Positions 34,604 to 43,545 of a stretch of 64,000 nucleotides of DNA are shown here, piece by piece (position 1 is the stretch's first letter; every line of letters begins with the position of its first letter). The position numbers and the translations under genes were made by a program. The DNA lies in NCBI RefSeq assembly GCF_900105905.1, contig NZ_FNSV01000005.1:3348001-3412000 (forward strand), written 5' to 3'. The notes under the pieces were generated by a model. The model had not been told where the DNA came from and did not search any database. It saw only the letters and a program-made list of their open reading frames with translations. This DNA is from Rhodococcus koreensis (GTDB lineage Bacteria > Actinomycetota > Actinomycetes > Mycobacteriales > Mycobacteriaceae).

Positions 34604-35146
34604 CTAGGCCTGGCTGCGGCGGGGCCGGGTGCGGGTCAGCAGGATCCAGAATGCCGCCCACAGCGCGCCGAAGGCCCACCCGGCGAGGACGTCGGTCATC
34701 CAGTGCGCGCCGAGGTAGACGCGCGACAGCCCCACCGCCAGCGGGTACAGCACCAGCAGGAAGACGAGCGTGATCCGGACGTGCCGCACCAGCACGTCCC
34801 GGAGCACGACGGCAACGAGCACGCTCGCGAGAATCGCGGTCATCATCGCGTGACCGGACGGGAACGAGAACGACGAGATCTCCACCAGCCGATCCGGCAG
34901 TGGGGGACGCTGCCGCTCGAACAGATTCTTGAGCGCGGTCATCACGGCCAGACCGGACAGCATCGCGCCGGCGACGAGGACGGCTTCCCGACGACGGTCC
35001 TGCAGCAGGAGGGCCACTGTCAGGACGGTGGACACGATCCAGGCGGCGACCGTTCCGCCGCTGTGCGTGATGACGGTGACGACGTCGACAAGCCAGGGTG
35101 TGCGCTCCTCGACCGCGCTGTCGAGGATGCTCTGGTCAAACGACAC
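34604..35146 (-). CDS. PAP2-family phosphatase (membrane)
   Basis: This 180-aa membrane protein has the three phosphatase motifs: KNLFERQRP, FPSGHAMM and SRVYLGAHWMTDVLAG. Such proteins remove phosphate from lipid phosphates such as undecaprenyl pyrophosphate or phosphatidate at the membrane. About five hydrophobic segments are present. The GTG at 35146 lies inside the end of the upstream ATPase gene (11-bp overlap), so the two are co-transcribed. Confidence 0.88.
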   Translation of the reverse strand: MSFDQSILDSAVEERTPWLVDVVTVITHSGGTVAAWIVSTVLTVALLLQDRRREAVLVAGAMLSGLAVMTALKNLFERQRPPLPDRLVEISSFSFPSGHAMMTAILASVLVAVVLRDVLVRHVRITLVFLLVLYPLAVGLSRVYLGAHWMTDVLAGWAFGALWAAFWILLTRTRPRRSQA

Positions 35147-37883
35147 CGGCGGCGCCCCACGTGCCCTCGGCCCACGACTCGGAACAATGGGTTGTGCCCT
35201 GCTCGTCCACCCACCACGGAACCGCGATCTCGGCGTCGACGGCACCCGTGAGCTTCACCGTGAGCCGGGGATGGACGACGACGGGCCCGCGGGGCAGGTC
35301 GCGGCCGAGTGCGGCGAAGGCGAGGACTGCGGCGGGTTCGCGATCCCACGTGGATTCCCGTCCGGAGCCGGTGACGGTGCCGCGGATCGCGGTGGAGGCG
35401 AGCGGGACGTCCAGCAGATCGGCGAGGGACTCGGCGGTGTCCAGGCTCCCGACCACCAGGCGCTCGCGCGGCACCGCGGCGGCCAGCCACGGTTCGTCCA
35501 GCACCAGCGCGTCGGCGGGGTCGACCAGGGCGCCCGTCAGTCCGCGCACGTGTTCGGGCAGGTGAAGGTCCTCGAGGTCGAGGAGGTGCCCGGCCGCGGC
35601 CGCCGCGAGCAGGCTGTGGGCCCGCGCGATCACCGCCGGGGACGGTTCGCGATCCGGGTCGGCCAGCCGGTCCAGGAGTAGCTGCGCGAGTTCCGGAGAG
35701 TCGACCGTCGCGGGGGCCAGTGCGGCGGCGAACACGGCGGATTCCGGGTGCTCGACGGGGTCGAGCAGTCCGGCGAACGTCTCGTCGGCGGGGTCGCGGA
35801 GCAGACCGAGCACCTGGCCGTCCGACTCGGCGTTGTGACGCAGCCACCAGGCCGTGTACCCGGCGCGGTCGGCGAGCAACGGACGCGTCGCCGGGTCCCG
35901 GGCGAGCATCGTCAGCGCCTGCGGCCAGCGGTTCTCGTCCACCAGATCCAGGTCGCGCACCGCCCCCATCACGTCGGGGTCGTCGTCGAGCGTGTCCCAC
36001 CAGCGGTCCTCGTCGTCGAGGTCGTGGTCGGGTCCGGTGGGGAGTTCGGCGCGCAGCACGGTGAAGCCCCAGCCGACACCCACGGCGCGGAGAGCGTCCT
36101 CCCCTACCCGCTCCGCGAACGCGGAGTCCACGCACGCGAACGGCGAGTCGTCCACCAGGACCTCGGCGAGTGGCGCGCCGGGCAACAGCAATTCGTCCGC
36201 ACCGCGCAACTCCCCGTCGACGTCCGGCAGGGGCAGCAGGCCGAGCCACGACGGCAGGACGCCCGGGTCGACGCGGCCTGCGAGCGCGAGCACCGCGACC
36301 GAGAGTTCCTCGGCAGCCGCCGCGTCGTCGGGATCGAGGTCCTCGATCTCGGCGCGCAACGCCGGATCCGAGAGCAGGTCGACGGCCGTGGCCGTCTTCG
36401 CGCCGAGCCTCGACAGCAGCGGGTGCGCGGCGTCGGGGTGGACGAGCCTCGTCCAGTCGACACCCAGCACTTCGTCGATGTCGTGACCCAGCAACACCGT
36501 TCGCGGGCCGGTCACCGTGCGGCCGTCGGACAGCGGAACCGGGATCGACGCCAGTTCCTCCGCCGCGAGGGCGTCGACGGCCAGCGGTTCGAGCGCCGCG
36601 TACAGGCGCTGCCACCACGACGGTGCCCGTTCGACGCCACTGAGCAGTTCGGTGAGGCGGGCCAGGCCGAGGCGGTGGGCGTCGACGGCGGCGAGCGCAG
36701 GCGCCCAGCGGGGGCCGGACAGATCCGGGACGACCAGGCCGTCGACGATCTCGGCGAGCAGTTCCGCGAGTTCCTCGGTCAGCCCGGGAACCACCGACGC
36801 CCGGCCCGGGGCCTTGTCCTTGCCGTCGACGGTCGGCAGCCAGGGGTGCTCGCGGAGTTCGGCGACGAGATGGTCGCGCAACGCCGAGTCCACCTCGCTG
36901 CGTGCGAACGCGGGGACGGGGACCAGCGACAGTCGCTGATCGGGCGGCACCGCGGCCACGAACTCGGCGTATCCGGTGGCCAACTCGGCGATCGCGGCGC
37001 CGGGCAGGATGCGCCTGCGGTCGGGTTGCATGGCGATGTCGGCGACGAGGATCGCCGGTACCGACAGTTCCTCGTCCGACCGGGTGGGGGCGCGCAGGAC
37101 ATCCTCGGTCACGGGTGCGACGACGCCGTCCCGGACCGGGACGAGCCAGCGGGCCCGCCCGGACTCGTACTGCCACCAGCGGTCGTCGCCGATCGCGACC
37201 TCGGTCAACCCGGAATCGAGTGGTCGTTCGCGTCGGCGGAACTGCTTGTCGCCCACGGTGATCGAGACGAGCGCCGGGAGTTCGAGCAGAAGGTCGGGGG
37301 CTTCGCGGGCCATGTAGGCGAGCAGCGACTCGGCGTCCACGTCCTCGCGCAGCGTGAGCACGACTTCCGACTCCGCACCGGCGGCCGGGCGGTTCACGGT
37401 GGGCCACGCCAGCCGGAGAGCAGGCACACCCGCGCCGGGGTCGGCGCCGTCGAGGTCCCGCAGTTCCGCCCTGGTACGGCCCGCGGAGAACAGCACCGAA
37501 CCGGACGTCGACCGCAGTTCGACCTCGTCGCTCACCGACAGCACCGCCGTGAAGCCGACGCCGTAACGGCCGACGGTGGCCCCGGACTTGTTCGACGCCC
37601 GCAGCGCGACCAGCGCCTGCACTCCCGGCTCGTCCAGCGGTGTGCCCGTGTTGGACACGCTGAGGACCCGTCCGTCGAGGTGCACGGACAGCTCTCCGGG
37701 CACTTCGGCTCGGGCCGCGGCGTCGGCCGCGTTCTGCGCCAGCTCGGTGAGGAGCCGGTCGCGGTAGCCGGCGCGGGCCAGATCGGATTCGGCCGCGGCG
37801 TCCTCCCGCAGGCGGGTGGGCGACGTGCGCCACGCGAGGAGCGTCGAATCCCTCAGGGCGGCGGTGCCGAAAGGATCGGCTAG
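35136..37883 (-). CDS. Sacsin-like N-terminal HATPase protein (large, unknown function)
   Basis: This is a very large (about 915-aa) actinobacterial protein with a GHKL/Hsp90-type ATP site at its N-terminus: LLTELAQNAADAAARA (N box with catalytic Glu and Asn), a glycine motif near VSNTGTPLDEPGV, and NKSGATVGRYGVGFTAVLSVSD (lid glycines). It resembles sacsin N-terminal ATP-binding proteins. The rest is Leu/Asp/Glu-rich with no known domain. No ATG, GTG or TTG exists in frame between the DUF3027 overlap and the N box, so the start shown (LADPFGTAALRD) is approximate and the gene may use CTG, CTA or ATC, or be coupled to DUF3027. It overlaps genes at both ends. Confidence 0.78.
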   Translation of the reverse strand, partial: LADPFGTAALRDSTLLAWRTSPTRLREDAAAESDLARAGYRDRLLTELAQNAADAAARAEVPGELSVHLDGRVLSVSNTGTPLDEPGVQALVALRASNKSGATVGRYGVGFTAVLSVSDEVELRSTSGSVLFSAGRTRAELRDLDGADPGAGVPALRLAWPTVNRPAAGAESEVVLTLREDVDAESLLAYMAREAPDLLLELPALVSITVGDKQFRRRERPLDSGLTEVAIGDDRWWQYESGRARWLVPVRDGVVAPVTEDVLRAPTRSDEELSVPAILVADIAMQPDRRRILPGAAIAELATGYAEFVAAVPPDQRLSLVPVPAFARSEVDSALRDHLVAELREHPWLPTVDGKDKAPGRASVVPGLTEELAELLAEIVDGLVVPDLSGPRWAPALAAVDAHRLGLARLTELLSGVERAPSWWQRLYAALEPLAVDALAAEELASIPVPLSDGRTVTGPRTVLLGHDIDEVLGVDWTRLVHPDAAHPLLSRLGAKTATAVDLLSDPALRAEIEDLDPDDAAAAEELSVAVLALAGRVDPGVLPSWLGLLPLPDVDGELRGADELLLPGAPLAEVLVDDSPFACVDSAFAERVGEDALRAVGVGWGFTVLRAELPTGPDHDLDDEDRWWDTLDDDPDVMGAVRDLDLVDENRWPQALTMLARDPATRPLLADRAGYTAWWLRHNAESDGQVLGLLRDPADETFAGLLDPVEHPESAVFAAALAPATVDSPELAQLLLDRLADPDREPSPAVIARAHSLLAAAAAGHLLDLEDLHLPEHVRGLTGALVDPADALVLDEPWLAAAVPRERLVVGSLDTAESLADLLDVPLASTAIRGTVTGSGRESTWDREPAAVLAFAALGRDLPRGPVVVHPRLTVKLTGAVDAEIAVPWWVDEQGTTHCSESWAEGTWGAAGVV

Positions 37884-38707
37884 CTGGTCGATGCGGATTC
37901 CTCGGCCTCGGTGACCGCGGCAGCCTCGGGCTCGGTGCCGGCCCCCGTCTCGGTTGCGGACCGCTCGACGACCTCGACGGCGCCGTCGTCGTACGCGTCG
38001 TACTGCGGCGAACCGGCGCCCGTGGGCAGCAGGGTGTCGGAGTGGGCGCCGCACCCGTACGTCACGTCGACGACGTGCCCGTCGGCGGCCATCTCGTTGC
38101 CGCACACGCCGAACTCCCCGTGCAGGGACCCGGCGAGCGGGAGGTAGAAACCGCACAGCCCGCACGTCGACGGCGCAGCCTTGGCCATCTCGGAATCGGG
38201 GCCGTAGTCGCCGTCGTGCCAGCGCTGGGCGGCGTCGAGGCGACCCTCGAGGCTCAACACCTGCTTGCGGCCCAGGCCCAGTTCGCGGGCGGCGTCGTCG
38301 ATCTCGGGGTCACCCGTCGCGACATAGCCGGGCACGAGGCGGGGGTCACCGGCCGGCGGTGCCAGCAGATCGCCCGCGGACAGGTCTCCGGGGCGAATCC
38401 GCTGGTCCCACGGGATCCAGTCGGGTGCGACCAGCGCATCGGGTCCGGGGAGGAGGGCGAGTTCGCTGACGGTGGCACGGTCCGACTCGGGATCGGCGGC
38501 CACCACCACCGCCCACTGCCAGCCCCGGTAGCCAGGAAGGTCCGCAACGAAACGGTGAGTCGCGGCGCACTCGTCCTCGGACGTGACGCCCAGATAGTCG
38601 CCGACTCCCCCTTCCTGCAGTTCGACCACTGCGGTCCGGGCGAGCTCGACGGCGTCGGTCAGTACGGGACGCGCCACTGCGCGCTCGTCGGAAGAAGCAA
38701 CACTCAC
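37880..38707 (-). CDS. DUF3027 protein (zinc-ribbon-like)
   Basis: This 275-aa protein has the DUF3027 core: CAATHRFVADLPGYRGWQWAVVVAADP, VAPDWIPWDQRIRPGDLSAGDLLAPP, followed by a likely metal site (STCGLCGFYLPL, FGVCGNEMAADGHVVDVTYGCGAHSD). The C-terminus is acidic and alanine-rich. It corresponds to mycobacterial Rv0877. The GTG at 38707 starts a short unconserved leader. Its stop overlaps the start region of the downstream ATPase gene. Function unknown. Confidence 0.85.
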   Translation of the reverse strand: MSVASSDERAVARPVLTDAVELARTAVVELQEGGVGDYLGVTSEDECAATHRFVADLPGYRGWQWAVVVAADPESDRATVSELALLPGPDALVAPDWIPWDQRIRPGDLSAGDLLAPPAGDPRLVPGYVATGDPEIDDAARELGLGRKQVLSLEGRLDAAQRWHDGDYGPDSEMAKAAPSTCGLCGFYLPLAGSLHGEFGVCGNEMAADGHVVDVTYGCGAHSDTLLPTGAGSPQYDAYDDGAVEVVERSATETGAGTEPEAAAVTEAEESASTS

Positions 38708-38766
38708 ACCACCAGTTTGCCGCACCACCGCAAGTGCGTGCCCACCTGGGCTGTCATGCTGGTCCG

Positions 38767-39561
38767 ATGACCGGCCGGAGGCACCTCGTCCCAGCCCTGC
38801 TCGCGGTGGCGTGGATGGTCGCCGCATGCTCCCCGCAGAGCCCCGTGGCGTCGGGCGCGCCCGGCGCGGACCTTCGCGCGGAGATCGTCCGCACCGCCGA
38901 CCACGACCCGAATGCGTTCACCCAGGGACTCGAGATCGACGGCACCGAACTGCTCGAGGGCACCGGCCGCCCCGGCGAATCCTGGGTGCAGGCCACCGAC
39001 CTCGACAGCGGCACCGTCCGGGTGCGCGCCGAACTGCCGTCTCCGCTGTTCGGCGAGGGCATCACGGTGAGCGGTGACACGATCTGGCAGCTGACGTGGC
39101 GGGACGGGGTCGCCGTCGTCCGGGATCGCGCGACGCTCGCCGAACAGCGGCGGGTCCCGTTCGACGGCGAGGGGTGGGGCATCTGCGCAATGCCCGGCGC
39201 GCTGGTCACGAGCGACGGCTCCCCCACCCTCACGTTCCGCGACCCGGTCACGTTCGAGCCCCGGCGCACCGTGCAGGCGGTGCAGGACGGAAACCCCGTC
39301 TCCCGGCTCAACGAACTCGAATGCGCCGACGACGGCGCGATCTACGCGAACGTCTGGACCACCGACACCCTCGTCCGCATCGATCCGTCGGACGGGCGGG
39401 TCAGCGCGGAGATCGACGCCTCCGCCGTCCGCGACGCGCTTCCGCCCGGCCCTCGGGACGTCGACGTCCTCAACGGCATCGCCCAGATCCCGGGAACGGA
39501 CCGGTTCCTCGTCACCGGAAAGTACTGGCCGGCCATGTTCGAGGTGCGGTTCGTTCCCTGA
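38767..39561 (+). CDS. Glutaminyl-peptide cyclotransferase (lipoprotein)
   Basis: This 264-aa beta-propeller enzyme belongs to the plant/bacterial glutaminyl cyclase family, which converts N-terminal Gln to pyroglutamate. HDPNAFTQGLEIDG, RPGESWVQA, FGEGITVSGDTIWQLTWRDG, LNELECADDGAIYANVW and LNGIAQIPGTDRFLVTGKYWPAMFEV are its conserved blocks. A lipoprotein signal (MVAAC, Cys21) places it on the outer face of the membrane. CATGCT lies 6 nt before the ATG. Confidence 0.9.
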   Translation: MTGRRHLVPALLAVAWMVAACSPQSPVASGAPGADLRAEIVRTADHDPNAFTQGLEIDGTELLEGTGRPGESWVQATDLDSGTVRVRAELPSPLFGEGITVSGDTIWQLTWRDGVAVVRDRATLAEQRRVPFDGEGWGICAMPGALVTSDGSPTLTFRDPVTFEPRRTVQAVQDGNPVSRLNELECADDGAIYANVWTTDTLVRIDPSDGRVSAEIDASAVRDALPPGPRDVDVLNGIAQIPGTDRFLVTGKYWPAMFEVRFVP

Positions 39562-39632
39562 CAGGCCGATCTGACCAGCATTGCCCGGGGTTGCTGTGGT
39601 CGCAGGTCTCCCGACTAGGACAGAATTAGGGA

Positions 39633-41306
39633 GTGACCGGACCGCGCGAACCCTACGAGCCTGACGGCGGTCGGGCTCCTGACGAGAATCCCGGGCCCCC
39701 CGCTCATCCCGGCTACGACAAATACCCGCCCGCGGCACGCCCCGGAGGGCGGCGCACGCCGCTGCCGCCCCTGCATCCGGTCGGCGGCGGGCAGCGTCCC
39801 CGATCCGACGAGGAGCGGGCGGACGCCCCCAAGGCGCCACCGATGCCGCGCAAGCTCACCGTCACCCGGGTGGCGGCGATGCGCAGCCGGGAACTCACCA
39901 ACAAGGGCATCGCGACGTTCCACCGTGCCGCCAAGGCGGACGGTGCGGACAAGTCGGGGCTCACCGCGCTCACCTACGCGGTGATGGCCAACAACGCGAC
40001 CGACGCGGCCATCGCCGTCGCGCTGGCGAACACGCTGTTCTTCTCGGCCGCGACGGGCGAGGACAAGACGAAGGTCGCGCTGTACCTGCTGATCACGATC
40101 GCCCCGTTCGCCGTCATCGCTCCCCTGATCGGTCCGATGCTCGACCGACTCCAGCACGGCCGCCGCGTCGCACTGGCCACGTCGTTCGGACTCCGGACGA
40201 TGCTGGCGATCGTTCTCGTCTTCAACTTCGACAGCTGGGTGCTGTATCCGGCGGCGCTCGGAATGATGGTGCTCAGCAAGTCGTTCTCGGTGCTCAAGAG
40301 TGCGGTCACCCCACGGGTGCTGCCGCCGGAGATCGACCTCGTGCGCGTCAACTCCCGGCTCACCGTGTTCGGGCTCCTCGGCGGAACCATCGGCGCGGGC
40401 GCCCTCGCGGGTGGTCTCGCCATGGCCACCGGTTCCGTCGGCGCGCTGTGGCTGGCGGCCGTCATCACCGCCCTCGGCGCGTACCTCTCCATGCGGATCC
40501 CATCGTGGGTCGAGGTCACCGAAGGCGAGGTCCCCGCGACCCTCACCTACCACGGCGACGAGCACCCGACCGAGGTGATCGGACGCACCCGCGTGCTGCA
40601 GCCCGAGGCCCCGGCCACCGCGAAGACCGGCAAACGCAGGCAACCGCTGGGCCGCGCGGTCATCACCGGGTTGTGGGGCAACAGCACCATCCGCGTGCTC
40701 ACCGGGTTCCTCACCCTGTACATCGCGTTCGTCGCGAAGTCGAAGACCGACCACGAGCCTCTGGTCCAGGCCGCCATGCTCGGCCTGGTCGGCGCGGCCG
40801 CCGGCATCGGCAACTTCGCCGGCAACGCCGCGGGCGCCCGGATCAAGCTCGGCCGCCCCGCCCTCATCGTGCTGCGCTGCACGGGCGCCGTGTGGATCAT
40901 CGCCGTCCTCGCCGCGATCACCGACAATCTCCTGACCGCCGCCCTCGCCACCCTCGTCGCCTCGGCGGCCAGCGCCCTGGCCAAGGTGTCGCTGGACGCG
41001 TCACTGCAGCACGACCTGCCCGAGGAGTCGATCGCGTCCGGATTCGGACGTTCGGAGACCGTTCTACAGCTGAGCTGGGTCGTGGGCGGGGCGCTGGGTG
41101 TCCTGCTGCCCACCGAATACTGGATCGGGTTCTCGGTGGTCTCCGCCGTCATGACCGTGGGGCTCGTCCAGACCGTCCTCACGTACCGCGGCAGCACCCT
41201 CCTGCCAGGGCTCGGAGGAAAACGCCCCGACCTGGCCGAACAAGAAGTGACCACCGAGCACCACTCGACCCACCGGGCCGACCGATCGACGGGAAATGTG
41301 AAGTAA
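39633..41306 (+). CDS. MFS-type membrane protein (Rv0876c-like)
   Basis: This 557-aa protein has an unusually long hydrophilic N-terminus (about 110 residues, Pro/Arg-rich, PHPGYDKYPPAARPGGRRT-like) and about 12 membrane segments (ANTLFFSAATGEDKTKVALYLLITIAPFAVIAPLIGPMLDRLQHGRR). It matches the conserved mycobacterial Rv0876c. The GTG start has CAGAAT 6 nt upstream. The stop directly abuts the DUF2771 start, so the two are coupled. Substrate unknown. Confidence 0.85.
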   Translation: MTGPREPYEPDGGRAPDENPGPPAHPGYDKYPPAARPGGRRTPLPPLHPVGGGQRPRSDEERADAPKAPPMPRKLTVTRVAAMRSRELTNKGIATFHRAAKADGADKSGLTALTYAVMANNATDAAIAVALANTLFFSAATGEDKTKVALYLLITIAPFAVIAPLIGPMLDRLQHGRRVALATSFGLRTMLAIVLVFNFDSWVLYPAALGMMVLSKSFSVLKSAVTPRVLPPEIDLVRVNSRLTVFGLLGGTIGAGALAGGLAMATGSVGALWLAAVITALGAYLSMRIPSWVEVTEGEVPATLTYHGDEHPTEVIGRTRVLQPEAPATAKTGKRRQPLGRAVITGLWGNSTIRVLTGFLTLYIAFVAKSKTDHEPLVQAAMLGLVGAAAGIGNFAGNAAGARIKLGRPALIVLRCTGAVWIIAVLAAITDNLLTAALATLVASAASALAKVSLDASLQHDLPEESIASGFGRSETVLQLSWVVGGALGVLLPTEYWIGFSVVSAVMTVGLVQTVLTYRGSTLLPGLGGKRPDLAEQEVTTEHHSTHRADRSTGNVK

Positions 41307-41798
41307 GTGAGAATGCAGGCGCGAACCAAGAAGATCCTGGCACTGATTGCAGTGGGCCTGATAGTGGTCCTGGTGGCCTTCGTCGGAGTCGTCTACACAC
41401 TGGTCCGCAACTCCTCGCCCCGCCTGCCCGAGATCACGGCCTTCGCGCACGACCGGGCCGAGCAGGTCGCCCCGCTCGGCTACTGCAACCTGTACCTCGA
41501 GGACTGCCAGACCGGCGACATCGCCGAACTCGACGTACCCCCCGGCTCGTCGCTGCAGCTGTCGTTGCCGCAGGAGATCGTCGACGCGCCGTGGCGCATG
41601 CTCATCGTGTACCAGGATCCTTCGGGCCAGCTCCTCGTCCAGGAACAGGCGCACCGCGCCGGTGAGACCCGCGCCGTGACCGTGCCCTCCTCGGAAGACC
41701 TGCAACTGGCCGGCGTCGAGATCCAGCTGCCGTCCGCCGTCGTCGACGAGCAGGGGCTCACGCAGGCCCGGGCCGCCTGGTCGATCAAGACCGCCTAG
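41307..41798 (+). CDS. DUF2771 membrane-anchored protein
   Basis: This 163-aa protein has one N-terminal membrane segment (KKILALIAVGLIVVLVAFVGVVYTLV) and an extracytoplasmic domain with YCNLYLEDCQTGDIAELDVPPGSSLQLSLPQEI. This is the DUF2771 family, matching Rv0875c, which also follows the MFS gene in mycobacteria. The start may be this GTG or the ATG at 41313. Function unknown. Confidence 0.86.
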   Translation: MRMQARTKKILALIAVGLIVVLVAFVGVVYTLVRNSSPRLPEITAFAHDRAEQVAPLGYCNLYLEDCQTGDIAELDVPPGSSLQLSLPQEIVDAPWRMLIVYQDPSGQLLVQEQAHRAGETRAVTVPSSEDLQLAGVEIQLPSAVVDEQGLTQARAAWSIKTA

Positions 41799-41815
41799 AA
41801 CGACACGCTCACGAA

Positions 41816-41850
41816 GAAGGGCCCCGCGCTGTCACAGCGCGGGGCCCTTC
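41816..41850. terminator. Perfect hairpin terminator between DUF2771 and cspB
   Basis: A 16-bp perfect stem (left arm GAAGGGCCCCGCGCTG) closes on a 3-nt loop between convergent genes, with a weak TTCTCGTC run after it. It is probably bidirectional. Confidence 0.85.
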
Positions 41851-41862
41851 TCGTCGGAGAAA

Positions 41863-42273
41863 TCAGCTGTCGAGTTCGCGTGCGACGGCGCGGACCACCT
41901 CGGAGATGCGCTGGGCGGTCTTGCGGTCGGGGTACTTGCCCTTGCGCAGGTCCGGCTGGACCTTCGCCTCGAGCAGCGTGATCATGTCCTCGACCATGCC
42001 GTGCAGTTCGTCCGGCGTGTGCTTCTTGGCGGACGGCTCCTTGCGCGCGGCGTTCTGACGCAGCGACGGCGCAGGGTCGAGCACCTTCAGGCTCAGCGCC
42101 TGGGGTCCGCGTCGACCGGCGGCCATGCCGAACTCCACACGCTGACCGGCCTTGAGGCCCTCGACGCCCTCGGGAAGAGCGGACGAACGCACATAGACGT
42201 CCTCCCCCTCCTCCTGCGACAGAAAGCCGAAGCCCTTTTCGACGTCGTACCACTTCACCTTGCCGGTCGGCAC
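41863..42273 (-). CDS. cspB: Cold-shock domain protein CspB-type with C-terminal extension
   Basis: This 136-aa protein has an N-terminal cold-shock domain (TGKVKWYDVEKGFGFLSQEEGEDVYVRSSALPEG...QRVEFGMAAGRRGPQAL) with the RNP motifs GFGFL and VYVRSS. A conserved helical C-terminal extension follows (PDELHGMVEDMITLLEAKVQPDLRKGKYPDRKTAQRISEVVRAVAREL), found in mycobacterial CspB (Rv0871). It binds single-stranded nucleic acid. The start is set at the GTG before PTGKVKW by homology. The leader holds iterated repeats. Confidence 0.92.
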   Translation of the reverse strand: MPTGKVKWYDVEKGFGFLSQEEGEDVYVRSSALPEGVEGLKAGQRVEFGMAAGRRGPQALSLKVLDPAPSLRQNAARKEPSAKKHTPDELHGMVEDMITLLEAKVQPDLRKGKYPDRKTAQRISEVVRAVARELDS

Positions 42274-42307
42274 CGCGTTCACCCGCTCATCACTTGGAGT
42301 GCAGTTG

Positions 42308-42337
42308 GTTGCACTTGGTATTTGTTGCACTTGGTAT
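42308..42337. repeat. Iterated repeats in the cspB leader
   Basis: GTTGCACTTGGTAT occurs twice (42308-42321 and 42324-42337), with a related GTGCAGTTGGT just before (42299-42309). On the cspB strand this reads ATACCAAGTGCAAC twice. They lie 35-65 nt upstream of the cspB start, probably within its 5' leader or promoter. A GC hairpin (about 42346-42373) follows on the far side. Confidence 0.8.
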
Positions 42338-42442
42338 GCAAAACAGCGCGCCCCACCTCTGGTGCGGGACGCGCAGTGCCCACAGTCTACCTTGCAGACA
42401 CCCCCTCCGGCATTCGGGTTTCCAGGCACTATCGTTGCTGGT

Positions 42443-42682
42443 GTGGCCCACGAATCGACTCCTTCGAGCACACCTCACACACCCCGGAGGGGCGACGGAC
42501 TCCTGCGGGTCGCGCTCGCTCTCTTCGCGATCGGCTTCGTCGCGATCGTGGCGATCTTCCTGACCCCGGTGCTCTCCGATTCCGAACCGGGTCTCGTTCT
42601 CTACCTCATCGCCCTCGCCTGCCCGATCGGATTCCTGCTCGGAATCGTCGCGGCACTGAGGCAGGGCAGACGCTCGCGCTGA
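42443..42682 (+). CDS. Small membrane protein, unknown
   Basis: This 79-aa protein has a polar N-terminus (AHESTPSSTPHTPRRG) and two hydrophobic segments (LLRVALALFAIGFVAIVAIFLTPV and GLVLYLIALACPIGFLLGIVAAL). No family is recognised. TATCGT lies 7 nt before the GTG, supporting this start as a leaderless gene. It precedes the YccF gene by 44 bp on the same strand. Confidence 0.68.
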   Translation: MAHESTPSSTPHTPRRGDGLLRVALALFAIGFVAIVAIFLTPVLSDSEPGLVLYLIALACPIGFLLGIVAALRQGRRSR

Positions 42683-42726
42683 CACACCCGATCACCGAGG
42701 CATTCCCAACCACCGAGGGGACGATC

Positions 42727-43104
42727 ATGAGAATTCTGCTCAACATCATCTGGCTGGTCTTCGGCGGTCTGTGGCTGGCGCTGGGGTACTTCGTCGCCGG
42801 AATCCTGTGCTTCATCCTGATCATCACGATCCCGTTCGGCATCGCGTCGTTCCGCGTCGGCGTCTACGCGCTGTGGCCGTTCGGGAAGACCGTGATCGAC
42901 AAGCCGACGGCCGGTGTGGCCTCGCTGATCGGCAACGTCATCTGGTTCATCATCGCTGGTCTGTGGCTCGCGATCGGGCACGTCGTGACGGCAATCGCCA
43001 TGGCGATCACGATCATCGGGATCCCGCTCGCCGTCGCGAACATCAAGATGATTCCCATCTCGCTGATGCCCCTCGGCAAGGACATCGTCGACGCACCGCA
43101 GTGA
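42727..43104 (+). CDS. YccF-domain membrane protein
   Basis: This 125-aa protein contains two copies of the YccF repeat: ILLNIIWLVFGGLWLALGYFVAG...IPFGIASFRVGVYALWPFGK and LIGNVIWFIIAGLWLAIGHVVTA...IPLAVANIKMIPISLMPLGK. Each has two membrane helices. It matches mycobacterial Rv0870c. Function unknown; the family is thought to be an inner-membrane protein. Confidence 0.88.
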   Translation: MRILLNIIWLVFGGLWLALGYFVAGILCFILIITIPFGIASFRVGVYALWPFGKTVIDKPTAGVASLIGNVIWFIIAGLWLAIGHVVTAIAMAITIIGIPLAVANIKMIPISLMPLGKDIVDAPQ

Positions 43105-43359
43105 TGTGAGCTTCCTCACATAACGACCCGGTAACGGAAGGGCAACGGGACGGCGATACGCACGTCTCGTCGCCACTAGCTGGGAAGAGTCCCGGCGCGC
43201 CCAATGAGGCCCCGCAACAGGCGAAGACACTCCGCGTTATCAAATGGTGACACTGCGGCCTCGGCCCGTTACCGTCGTCACCGGCCGATGAAACATCGGC
43301 CACGTCCGGCCCGCCGCGCCAAACCTCGTCCCGCGGGTACCGGAGTCCCGACGAAGCAT

Positions 43360-43545
43360 TCCAGGGACGAGGACGGGGGACCCAAAGTCCTCCAGGGAAC
43401 GCAAGTTTCCAGACGGACACCGGTCCGAATGTGCCTCGCACAGTCGGATCTTGGGGTGAAGCCAGACCCTCTCCAGCCAGGAGAGGCGAGGCCGGGCGAC
43501 CTCTCAGCCCGAACCCGACAGCTGACCTCGCAGGCGCGTGTGGAG
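43360..43545 (+). ncRNA. ydaO-type c-di-AMP riboswitch upstream of rpfA
   Basis: The 456-bp leader of rpfA contains the hallmark segments of the ydaO motif in order: GGGGGACCCA (43375-43384), TTGGGGTGAA (43451-43460), the hairpin CCTCTCC-AGCCA-GGAGAGG (43468-43486) and CCCGACAGCTGACCTCG (43514-43530). This class binds cyclic di-AMP. It sits upstream of rpf and other cell-wall hydrolase genes in actinobacteria and usually reduces expression when bound. The exact ends are estimated. Confidence 0.85.

Noticed and set aside
35748..37883. 711-aa plus-strand frame opposite the sacsin-like ATPase
   Set aside because: Low-complexity composition and no motifs, while the minus-strand protein has a clear ATPase site.
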